Assembly (NCBI GenBank): GCA_036843405.1
Contig: DAITSJ010000033.1
Location: 1 to 21,858, forward strand
Source: DGNJ01 sp002388905
Lineage (GTDB): Bacteria > Pseudomonadota > Gammaproteobacteria > Pseudomonadales > Porticoccaceae
DNA length: 21,858 nucleotides
Reading direction: 5' to 3'
How positions within the stretch are numbered: the stretch's first letter is position 1; each line of letters begins with the position of its first letter. A program made the position numbers and the translations under genes. Shown piece by piece: positions 14,727 to 21,672 of this stretch. The notes beneath the pieces are model-generated. The model worked only from the letters and a program-made list of their open reading frames with translations. It searched no databases and was not told the DNA's origin.

Positions 14727-14752
14727 CCGCCCATTGCTGTTATAGTGGGCGG
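14727..14752 (+). promoter_or_regulatory. Extended -10 inside a perfect inverted repeat before ftsH
   Basis: CCGCCCA (14727-14733) and TGGGCGG (14746-14752) form a perfect 7-bp inverted repeat with a 12-base loop. The loop carries most of an extended -10, TGTTATAGT (14738-14746). GAGG at 14761-14764 follows as the ftsH ribosome binding site, eight bases before the TTG start. The repeat could be an operator over an ftsH promoter or an RNA hairpin in the rlmE-ftsH transcript. Confidence 0.42.
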
Positions 14753-14772
14753 CTCGGAACGAGGAAACAATC

Positions 14773-16680
14773 TTGAACGATATGGCCAAAAACCTGATTC
14801 TGTGGCTGGTAATTGCCGCCGTATTGCTGTCGGTCTTCCAGAACTTCAGCCCCACCCCCACCGCCCAGGATCTCAGCTATACCCAGTTTATCGAGCAGGT
14901 CCAGGCGGGCCGCGTGCGCAGCGTGGTCATTGACGGCCTGGAAATCCGTGGCGAGCGGGGCGACGGCACCCGCTTCCAGACGGTCCGGCCGAATGTGCCG
15001 GATTCCGGCCTGATGACCGACCTTCTCAATAACGGTGTCGAGGTGGAGGGGCGCAAACCCGAATCGCCCAGCATCTGGACCCAGTTGCTGGTGGCGTCTT
15101 TCCCCATCCTGCTTATCCTCGCCATCTTCATGTTCTTCATGCGTCAGATGCAGGGCGGCGGTGGCGGTCGAAGCGGCCCCATGTCGTTCGGCAAGAGCAA
15201 GGCCCGGCTTCTGGGCGAGGACCAGATCAACACCACTTTCACCGACGTTGCCGGCGTCGACGAGGCCAAGGAGGATGTCCGGGAACTGGTGGACTTCCTC
15301 AGCGACCCCTCCCGTTTCCAGCGCCTGGGCGGCCATATCCCCAAGGGCATCCTCATGGTGGGGCCGCCCGGCACGGGTAAGACCCTGCTCGCCAAGGCCA
15401 TTGCCGGCGAGGCCAAAGTGCCTTTCTTCTCAATCTCCGGCTCCGACTTTGTCGAGATGTTCGTGGGCGTGGGCGCGTCCCGGGTCAGGGATATGTTCGA
15501 ACAGGCCAAGAAGGCCGCCCCCTGCATCATATTCATCGACGAGATCGACGCCGTGGGGCGCCACCGGGGTGGCGGCTATGGCGGCGGCCACGATGAGCGC
15601 GAACAGACCCTGAACCAGCTGCTGGTGGAAATGGACGGTTTCGAGGGTAACGAAGGTGTTATCGTCATCGCCGCCACCAACCGGCCCGATGTTCTCGACA
15701 AGGCGCTGCTGCGGCCCGGTCGTTTCGACCGCCAGGTGTTCGTGCCCCTGCCGGATATCCGGGGCCGGGAGCAGATCCTCAAGGTCCATGTGCGCAAAGT
15801 GCCCCTGGACGAGCGGGTCAACCTGAGCGTTATCGCCCGGGGCACCCCCGGCTTTTCCGGCGCCGACCTGTCCAACCTGGTTAACGAGGCGGCCCTGTTC
15901 GCGGCCCGGGCCAACAAGCGCGTGGTGACCATGGAGGAGTTCGAGAAGGCCCGGGACAAGATCATGATGGGCGCCGAGCGCCGCTCCATGGTGATGTCCG
16001 AGGGGGAAAAGGCAAATACCGCCTATCACGAGGCCGGCCACACCATTGTCGGGCGCCTGATGCCCGAGCACGACCCGGTGCACAAGGTCACTATCATTCC
16101 CCGCGGTCGGGCCCTGGGCGTTACCCAGTTCCTGCCCGAGGAAGACAAGTACAGCTTCAGCCGGCGGCAGATCATCAGCCAGATCTGCACCCTGTTCGGC
16201 GGGCGTATTGCCGAGGAAATTATCCATGGCCCGGAGGGGGTGACCACCGGTGCCCAGAACGACATCGAAAGGGCGACCCAACTGGCCCGCAACATGGTGA
16301 CCCGCTGGGGCCTGTCCGACAAACTGGGCCCCATTCTCTACGGCGAGGAAGAGTCGCAGATACCCGGCCAGGGCAATCCCAACTACTCCAGCGACACATC
16401 CCGGCAGATCGATGGCGAGGTGCGGCGTATTATCGAGGATTGCTATCAGCGCGCCGAAGACATCATCAACGAAAACATCGACATACTCCATGCCATGAAG
16501 GCGGCGCTGATGGAGTACGAGACCCTGGACTCCGACCAGATCGACGACCTAATGTCCCGCCGGCCCGTGCGTCCGCCCCAGGATTGGCACGATGACGATT
16601 TCGGTCGTCATTCCGGTGGCAAAGGCGAGCCCGTATCCGGTCGGGAAGGCACCATCGGCGGACCCGCCGAGGAACGTTGA
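14773..16680 (+). CDS. ftsH: ATP-dependent zinc metalloprotease FtsH
   Basis: FtsH is the essential inner-membrane AAA+ protease that degrades membrane and regulatory proteins, including LpxC and sigma-32 in E. coli. The 635-residue protein has two membrane segments (about 8-23 and 103-122) flanking a periplasmic domain. Then come the AAA module with Walker A GPPGTGKT at 197-204 and Walker B IIFIDEIDA, the pore loop around FVGVGASRVR and the SRH stretch RPGRFDRQ. The zinc site HEAGH is at 419-423. Length is close to E. coli (644). The start is TTG, giving MNDMAKNLILWLV, equivalent to E. coli MSDMAKNLILWLV; the GAGG eight bases upstream fits it better than the ATG three codons later. The 3' end is followed by folP. 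Confidence 0.98.
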   Translation: MNDMAKNLILWLVIAAVLLSVFQNFSPTPTAQDLSYTQFIEQVQAGRVRSVVIDGLEIRGERGDGTRFQTVRPNVPDSGLMTDLLNNGVEVEGRKPESPSIWTQLLVASFPILLILAIFMFFMRQMQGGGGGRSGPMSFGKSKARLLGEDQINTTFTDVAGVDEAKEDVRELVDFLSDPSRFQRLGGHIPKGILMVGPPGTGKTLLAKAIAGEAKVPFFSISGSDFVEMFVGVGASRVRDMFEQAKKAAPCIIFIDEIDAVGRHRGGGYGGGHDEREQTLNQLLVEMDGFEGNEGVIVIAATNRPDVLDKALLRPGRFDRQVFVPLPDIRGREQILKVHVRKVPLDERVNLSVIARGTPGFSGADLSNLVNEAALFAARANKRVVTMEEFEKARDKIMMGAERRSMVMSEGEKANTAYHEAGHTIVGRLMPEHDPVHKVTIIPRGRALGVTQFLPEEDKYSFSRRQIISQICTLFGGRIAEEIIHGPEGVTTGAQNDIERATQLARNMVTRWGLSDKLGPILYGEEESQIPGQGNPNYSSDTSRQIDGEVRRIIEDCYQRAEDIINENIDILHAMKAALMEYETLDSDQIDDLMSRRPVRPPQDWHDDDFGRHSGGKGEPVSGREGTIGGPAEER

Positions 16681-16715
16681 TTGCCGGTCGCCAAGCATTG
16701 GGGTCGCGGCCCGGC

Positions 16716-17549
16716 ATGACCCGTACCATCCACGATCTGCTGCCCGCCTCGGGGCGGGCGGCGGTGATGGGCATCCTCAATCTCACTCCCGACTCCTTTT
16801 CCGACGGCGGCCAACTGCTGGCGGGCGGGGCCTTTGCGCCGGATCGCCTCCTGGCCCGGGCCCGGGACATGCTCGAAGAGGGAGTCGATATTTTCGATGT
16901 TGGCGGTGAATCCACCCGGCCCGGCGCGAGCCCGGTGCCCGTCGAAGAGGAGCTGGCCCGGGTGGTGCCGGCCGTGCGTCTGCTCAAGCGCCATTTTGAC
17001 CGGCCGGTCTCGGTGGATACCAGCGAGCCGGCCGTGATCGCCGCGGTTGCGGCCGAGGGCGCCGATATGATCAATGATGTTCGCGCCCTGACCCGGCCCG
17101 GGGCCCTGGCCGCGGCGGCCCGGGCCGGCCTGCCGGTTTGCGTCATGCATATGCGCGGCACCCCCCTGACCATGCAGGATAATCCCCGCTACGACAATGT
17201 GGTCCGGGAGGTGGCAGACTATCTCGATGAGCGCGTGTCTGCGTGCGAGGCGGCGGGTATCCGGCACGACCGCATCGCCATCGACCCGGGCTTCGGTTTC
17301 GGCAAAAGCCTTGCCCATAACCTGGCGCTATTCCGGCACCTCGGGGAATTTACCGCCCGGCCGCTGCCAGTCCTTATCGGCGTTTCCCGCAAGGGTATGG
17401 TGGGCGATATTGTGAACAGGCCGGTCAACGAACGCATTGTCGGCAGCGCTGCCCTGGCCCTGCTCGCCGCCCAGCGCGGCGCCCGGATTCTTCGCGTCCA
17501 CGATGTCGCCGCCACCGTGGATGTGCTCAATGTACTGGAAGCGGTTTAA
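16716..17549 (+). CDS. folP: Dihydropteroate synthase
   Basis: FolP joins p-aminobenzoate to dihydropterin pyrophosphate in folate synthesis and is the target of sulfonamides. The 277-residue TIM-barrel protein has VMGILNLTPDSFSDGG near residues 17-32, VGGESTRPGA around 66-75, the VDTSEP and INDVRAL strands, and MHMRGTP. The C-terminal ISRKG-like loop is here VSRKGMVG. Length fits the family. The ATG at 16716 gives MTRTIHDLLP. A TTG overlapping the ftsH stop at 16677 would add 13 residues; GAGGAA is too close to it, so I prefer the ATG, with some doubt. Order ftsH-folP-glmM is conserved. Confidence 0.95.
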   Translation: MTRTIHDLLPASGRAAVMGILNLTPDSFSDGGQLLAGGAFAPDRLLARARDMLEEGVDIFDVGGESTRPGASPVPVEEELARVVPAVRLLKRHFDRPVSVDTSEPAVIAAVAAEGADMINDVRALTRPGALAAAARAGLPVCVMHMRGTPLTMQDNPRYDNVVREVADYLDERVSACEAAGIRHDRIAIDPGFGFGKSLAHNLALFRHLGEFTARPLPVLIGVSRKGMVGDIVNRPVNERIVGSAALALLAAQRGARILRVHDVAATVDVLNVLEAV

Positions 17550-17564
17550 AAAACAGGACTTTCA

Positions 17565-18908
17565 ATGACCAGAAACTATTTTGGCACCGACGGCATTCGC
17601 GGCCGGGTGGGGGAGCACCCCATTACCGCGGATTTCGTGCTCAAGCTCGGCTGGGCCGCCGGCAGGGTTTTCAGCGACAACGTCAAGGGCCGGAAATTGA
17701 TCCTTGTGGGCAAGGATACCCGGGTCTCCGGCTACATGTTCGAGTCCGCCCTCCAGGCCGGGATCATCGCCGCCGGTGTCGATGTGGGATTGCTGGGGCC
17801 CATGCCCACCCCCGCCATTGCCTACCTGACCCGCACCTTCCGGGCCCAGGCCGGCATTGTCATCAGTGCCTCCCACAATCCCTACGACGACAATGGCATC
17901 AAGTTTTTCGGCGGCGACGGCTATAAGCTTCCCGACGATATCGAAACAGCCATTGAGGACCACCTTGACGGGGCCATGGAAACGGCGCCGTCGGCCCGGC
18001 TGGGCCGGGCCCATCGGGTCAACGATGCCGCCGGGCGCTACATCGAGTTCTGCAAGGCTTCGCTGCCCACCGGGTTCAATCTGGATGGCTTGCGCGTGGT
18101 GGTGGATTGCGCCAACGGCGCCACCTATCACGTGGCCCCGGACGTGCTCCGGGAACTGGGGGCTCAGGTCACCACCCTGGGCACGGAGCCGGACGGTCTC
18201 AATATTAACCTGGATTGCGGCTCGACCCATCCCGGCGCCCTGCGCCGGGCGGTGCTCGACCAGGGTGCCGACCTGGGCCTGGCCCTGGACGGCGACGGCG
18301 ACCGCGTGGTCTTCGTCGACCACAAGGGCGAACTGGTGGACGGCGACGAACTGCTCTACATCATTGCCCGGCACCGCCGGGAAAACGGCGAAGGCTGCGA
18401 GGGCGTGGTGGGTACCCTGATGACCAATCTCGGGCTGGAACTGGCCCTGACGGAAATGAACATCCCTTTCGAGCGGACCAGGGTGGGCGACCGCTTCGTG
18501 ATGGAAGCCATGCGCAGGAATTGCTGGCAACTGGGGGGCGAGAGCTCGGGCCACATCGTCTGCAACGACCTGACCACCACGGGCGATGGCCTGGTCTCGG
18601 CGCTCCAGGTTCTGCGTGCCCTGGTCGCCACGGGAACCTCCCTTCACGGGTTCAAACAGGGTATGAGCAAGCTGCCCCAGGTCATGGTCAATGTCCGCAT
18701 GGCAAAAAAGGCCTCGCTGGACGATCACGAGGATATCCGGCGCGCCGTCGCCGATGCCGAATCGGCACTGGCCGGCGAGGGAAGGGTGCTGTTGCGTCCT
18801 TCCGGCACCGAACCGGTAGTCCGGGTCATGGTCGAAGGGGCCGATCATGCCCTGGTCGAAAGCCTTGCCAACCAGGTCGCGGACAAGGTCAGAAATGCCT
18901 TGGGCTGA
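17565..18908 (+). CDS. glmM: Phosphoglucosamine mutase
   Basis: GlmM converts glucosamine 6-phosphate to glucosamine 1-phosphate for UDP-GlcNAc, peptidoglycan and LPS synthesis. The 447-residue protein begins YFGTDGIRG. The phosphoserine is Ser103 in SASHNPYDDNG, the Mg loop is DGDGDR at 242-247, the substrate loop is GGESSGH, and the phosphate-binding RPSGTEPVVRVMVE is near the C-terminus. Length is standard (445). The ATG is 15 bases after folP, with CAGGA upstream. It is transcribed with ftsH-folP and followed by tpiA after an 88-base gap that holds a probable promoter. Confidence 0.98.
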   Translation: MTRNYFGTDGIRGRVGEHPITADFVLKLGWAAGRVFSDNVKGRKLILVGKDTRVSGYMFESALQAGIIAAGVDVGLLGPMPTPAIAYLTRTFRAQAGIVISASHNPYDDNGIKFFGGDGYKLPDDIETAIEDHLDGAMETAPSARLGRAHRVNDAAGRYIEFCKASLPTGFNLDGLRVVVDCANGATYHVAPDVLRELGAQVTTLGTEPDGLNINLDCGSTHPGALRRAVLDQGADLGLALDGDGDRVVFVDHKGELVDGDELLYIIARHRRENGEGCEGVVGTLMTNLGLELALTEMNIPFERTRVGDRFVMEAMRRNCWQLGGESSGHIVCNDLTTTGDGLVSALQVLRALVATGTSLHGFKQGMSKLPQVMVNVRMAKKASLDDHEDIRRAVADAESALAGEGRVLLRPSGTEPVVRVMVEGADHALVESLANQVADKVRNALG

Positions 18909-18921
18909 AGCGGCGGGCGCC

Positions 18922-18950
18922 TTGTATGTTAAATTCAACTCCGCTAAGAT
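18922..18950 (+). promoter_or_regulatory. Promoter for tpiA-secG, flanked by an inverted repeat
   Basis: A TTGTAT -35 (18922-18927), a 17-bp spacer and a TAAGAT -10 (18945-18950) lie between glmM and tpiA. An exact 8-bp inverted repeat, CGGGCGCC at 18914-18921 and GGCGCCCG at 18952-18959, brackets the promoter. This could be an operator or a long-loop RNA hairpin. Confidence 0.48.
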
Positions 18951-18996
18951 TGGCGCCCGTTTGGACGGGGCCCCACAAACCGGTTGTTGAAGATTG

Positions 18997-19734
18997 ATGC
19001 GTAAACCCCTGGTTGCAGGCAATTGGAAGATGCATGGCTCCACCGAGTTCGTTGCATCCTATATGGCGGGGCTCAAGGCCGCCCGCCTGCCGGAAGGGGT
19101 TGAAGTGGGGCTATTCCCGCCCTTTGTTTACCTGGCACAGGTGGGAAAGGACCGGGACGGCTTTGTGCTGGGTGCCCAGAACGTCAGCGCCGAGGAGGAA
19201 GGGGCCTTTACCGGCGAGGTTTCCGCCGCCATGTTGCGGGACCTGGGTTGTAGCTATGTGCTGATCGGGCATTCCGAGCGACGCACACTGTACGGCGAAA
19301 ATGACGGACAGGTGGCGAAAAAATTCGTCGCGGCCGCGCAACAGGGCCTGAGCCCGGTGCTCTGTGTCGGCGAATCCCTGGAGGAGCGGGAAGCGGAACG
19401 CACCCTCGAGGTTGTCGGCCGACAGTTGCGGGCCTGTATCGATGAGGCAGGGCTCCCGGCAGTGGCCGGGGCAGTCATCGCCTACGAGCCGGTCTGGGCC
19501 ATTGGCACCGGCCGGACCGCGAGCCCCGATCAGGCCCAGGAAGTGCATGCCTCGCTGCGCTCCATGCTCGGCGACGCGGGTGCCGAAACGAGAATTCTGT
19601 ATGGTGGCAGCGTCAAGGCCGCCAATGCCGGTGAGCTTTTCTCCCGGCCCGATATTGACGGTGCGCTGGTGGGCGGCGCCTCGCTGGAAGTGGAAGAGTT
19701 CGCCGCCATCTGCCGACAGGCAGAGCCGGCATGA
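18997..19734 (+). CDS. tpiA: Triosephosphate isomerase
   Basis: TpiA interconverts dihydroxyacetone phosphate and glyceraldehyde 3-phosphate in glycolysis. The 245-residue TIM barrel has Asn9 and Lys11 (AGNWKMHG), catalytic His92 in IGHSERR, and catalytic Glu164 in AYEPVWAIGTG with the closing loop. LYGGSVKAANA and GALVGGASL phosphate-binding turns are near the C-terminus. Length fits the family. The ATG at 18997 is preferred over a TTG one codon upstream, because homologues begin MRKPLVAGNWKM. It sits between glmM and secG, as in Pseudomonas-type genomes; in E. coli tpiA is elsewhere. secG follows 43 bases later. Confidence 0.98.
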   Translation: MRKPLVAGNWKMHGSTEFVASYMAGLKAARLPEGVEVGLFPPFVYLAQVGKDRDGFVLGAQNVSAEEEGAFTGEVSAAMLRDLGCSYVLIGHSERRTLYGENDGQVAKKFVAAAQQGLSPVLCVGESLEEREAERTLEVVGRQLRACIDEAGLPAVAGAVIAYEPVWAIGTGRTASPDQAQEVHASLRSMLGDAGAETRILYGGSVKAANAGELFSRPDIDGALVGGASLEVEEFAAICRQAEPA

Positions 19735-19777
19735 AAGCAAACGTGAAGCAACAGTTGAGCGTAAAAGAGCGGCGCTA

Positions 19778-20137
19778 ATGGAAAATATTCTACTGGCAAT
19801 TCATCTGCTGACCGCGCTGGCCATTATCGGCCTGGTGCTGCTTCAGCAGGGCAAGGGTGCCGAAGCGGGTGCCTCTTTCGGCGCCGGTGCCTCCCAGACC
19901 TTTTTCGGGAGTTCCGGAAGCTGGAACTTTTTTAGTAAAATGACCGCTGTCCTGGCGACGGTTTTCTTCCTCACCAGTATCGGCCTGGCGGTGGTGGCCA
20001 AACACCATGCCGGCGTCGACGAGGATTACCTGCCAACGGTGGAGGAAGAGCGCAGTCGCGAGCCGCGCGACGGGGAAATTCCGGCCGCTCCCGAGCGCAG
20101 CGGCGGCAGCGAAATTCCCGTTCCGGAAGGACAATAG
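19778..20137 (+). CDS. secG: Preprotein translocase subunit SecG
   Basis: SecG is a small inner-membrane subunit of the SecYEG translocon that assists preprotein export. The 119-residue protein has two membrane helices at about 4-22 and 54-74. Between them is the family signature VLLQQGKGAEAGASFGAGASQTFFGS. A cytoplasm-exposed acidic, proline-rich C-terminal tail runs from about 79 to 119, which is variable in the family. The ATG at 19778 starts MENILLAIHLLTALAII, and AAGAG lies about eight bases upstream. It follows tpiA and precedes tRNA-Leu by 74 bases. secG-leuU(GAG) adjacency is known from E. coli. Confidence 0.95.
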   Translation: MENILLAIHLLTALAIIGLVLLQQGKGAEAGASFGAGASQTFFGSSGSWNFFSKMTAVLATVFFLTSIGLAVVAKHHAGVDEDYLPTVEEERSREPRDGEIPAAPERSGGSEIPVPEGQ

Positions 20138-20211
20138 GGTTTTTACGTAGCGTGTCGGAGTCTTGGCACGGTGCGGGATGAGCAACACATTGGTAAATTT
20201 TGGCAGTTAAC

Positions 20212-20296
20212 GCCCAGGTGGTGGAATTGGTAGACACGCTATCTTGAGGGGGTAGTGGCGCAAGCCGTGCCGGTTCAAGTCCGGCCCTGGGCACCA
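20212..20296 (+). tRNA. tRNA-Leu (anticodon GAG)
   Basis: This is a class II tRNA of 85 bases with encoded CCA. The acceptor stem is GCCCAGG (20212-20218) paired with CCTGGGC (20286-20292), followed by A and CCA. The anticodon stem CTATC/GGTAG encloses TTGAGGG with anticodon GAG at 20246-20248. A variable arm GGC-GCAA-GCC and the T arm GCCGG-TTCAAGT-CCGGC follow. It reads CUC and CUU leucine codons. The sequence closely resembles E. coli leuU, also located after secG. Six T residues follow immediately (20297-20302) and may help end transcription. The 3' part of tRNA genes is a common integration site for mobile elements. Confidence 0.97.
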
Positions 20297-21672
20297 TTTT
20301 TTAAATAAAACCGTTTAATTTCGGCTCTACCTCATTAACGGGGGATGGCACTCATCAAGCCCTGTTTATCGTTCAGTCCCTTGGCAGCTGGTGCTACATT
20401 TGGTGCTATCTCGGTTCAATTTTGGATGCAACTCAACAGGTTTCGCCTTGCGCTCCGATGATGACACCATTCAAGTCCATCGAATACAATTTCTGGCGTC
20501 CAAGTTACCGGCATTACCATCGGGTTTCGTTTTAAAGGTGGAGTCGGAACTGAAGCCGAAACGGTTTATTGTGAAATCCAGTCTGAACAACGATTTATCA
20601 CTTGTTTGAGTGCCGGGAGATCGTTAATGAAGTTATCTGAAGGTTTATAAACTCTGGGGCTTGTCGTTGTGTCCGGAGGCTTTGTCTTATATAACAATCT
20701 TAGAAAGGAACAATGCCTAGGGGGAATGGCTAGAGTGTCCAGTTGCCCACAGAAATTGTGGGTAAGTTTGTGGATAGAACTTCTAAATTACCACGCCACA
20801 TCCGATATTGGGTTTGATTGTTTTCTGACCATGAATCGCGCTTGCGGTCGGGTAGATAGCCTTAAAATTTTAACCTTAAAGCATGACAGTCGTGTAACAC
20901 AAAGAATTTAAAAGGAAAAAGCCAAGCAATAATCTTCCATTACTCCATTGGGTTTGCCAGGTCAATCTCCGAGGTGAGAAATAATCGTGACCGGAGGAGC
21001 CAAAATTGGTGGACACGGGTGAGTTCAAGACGGTGGATAATGTGAAGGTTAATCCGGTCACAAATCAAAATTCCGCAGAGTCGCGCGGTTGCTTTCGATC
21101 TTATGGATGCTGAAATTGAATTACTCGACTGCACCCTGGCCCTCGAGCGGGCGGTCGCCGGTGGAAGGCATTCGGAAAAAATACTCATAGTGCTTCCAAG
21201 GGGGATCCCTGAGCGCCCGGATCAACTACCGGCGCTCGTCCTGCCCTCCAGACGAAGTTCTATGCCGCGCAGGACGAGCGAGCGGTTGCCCAGCAGCCCT
21301 GTGTGGCCGTCCGCAACCAGGGCTTTCGTGTGCCACGATCCCTACGTCCACCGGCGACTTGGCGTCCACCCGGGCATTACGCACCCGTAGCCGCATCAGC
21401 CGGAAGTCCGGCATCTCGTTGTCCCGGGAGGTGATCAACCGGTTCGGCTTCAGGGTGAAAGCCACGGTGCCGTTGCGGTAATGATGACCAGCTTTCGTCA
21501 GGCAGCTCCGTCCCAAGAGCCGCGAGGCGCATATAGTCATGCGGAACACCCCTCAGTTCTCGCTCGAGCCCCGAAGCTTCTTCGAGAAGAATAGGACCGG
21601 ATCCGGATTTTCACGAAGAGCTGCTCCTGTCGGAGGTCGCTTGATTCGAAGACTGCGTCGACATGACGAACT
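20297..21672. other. AT-richer region without a convincing gene; likely decayed accessory DNA
   Basis: About 1.4 kb follows the tRNA in which no recognisable intact gene is seen on either strand. The first ~800 bp are visibly AT-richer than the rest of the window; from about 21100 the GC rises again. In related genomes rimP-nusA-infB would follow secG-tRNA-Leu. Visible features are two direct TGGTGCTA copies (20389-20396, 20401-20408), three DnaA-box-like words at 20743-20777, and an inverted repeat GTGACCGGA/TCCGGTCAC at 20987/21061. There is also an unrecognised open stretch on the - strand around 21226-21487 with uneven frame usage. Short open frames here lack ribosome binding sites or known motifs. 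A remnant of an integrated element is the simplest reading but is not proven. Confidence 0.6.
21488..21664 (-). pseudogene. Broken YqjE/phage-holin-like gene
   Basis: An ATG at 21664 lies eight bases after the stop of the upstream DUF883-type gene on the same strand. It reads a Ser/Thr-rich 17-residue leader, then a TGA at 21611-21613, then continues in the same frame with PILLEEASGLERELRG and HDYMRLAALGTELPDESW. The latter recalls the LLEE..GLWxELRGLAHDHLxLAALETxxAGESL start of the YqjE/holin-like membrane proteins that commonly follow YqjD/DUF883 genes. After the Trp at 21488 the expected membrane helices are absent in this frame. I infer a gene inactivated by a nonsense change and 3' disruption. 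The family match is from memory; a real short peptide or sequencing error is the alternative. Confidence 0.5.

Noticed and set aside
14700..14772. Sigma-32 heat-shock promoter before ftsH
   Set aside because: No CTTGAA-like -35 at the proper distance from a CCCCAT-like -10 was found; only the extended -10 is supported.
20391..20609. 72-residue frame after the tRNA
   Set aside because: It has a GTG start, no ribosome binding site and no recognisable motif; it overlaps the TGGTGCTA repeats.
20669..20911. 80-residue frame in the AT-rich region
   Set aside because: There is no Shine-Dalgarno, the composition is unlike a protein, and it runs through the DnaA-box-like cluster.
21103..21390. 95-residue + strand frame (begins MDAEIELLDCTLALERAV)
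   Set aside because: The first 30 residues look protein-like, but the rest is Arg/Pro/Ser-rich antisense to a more plausible - strand frame; there is no ribosome binding site and no family recognised.
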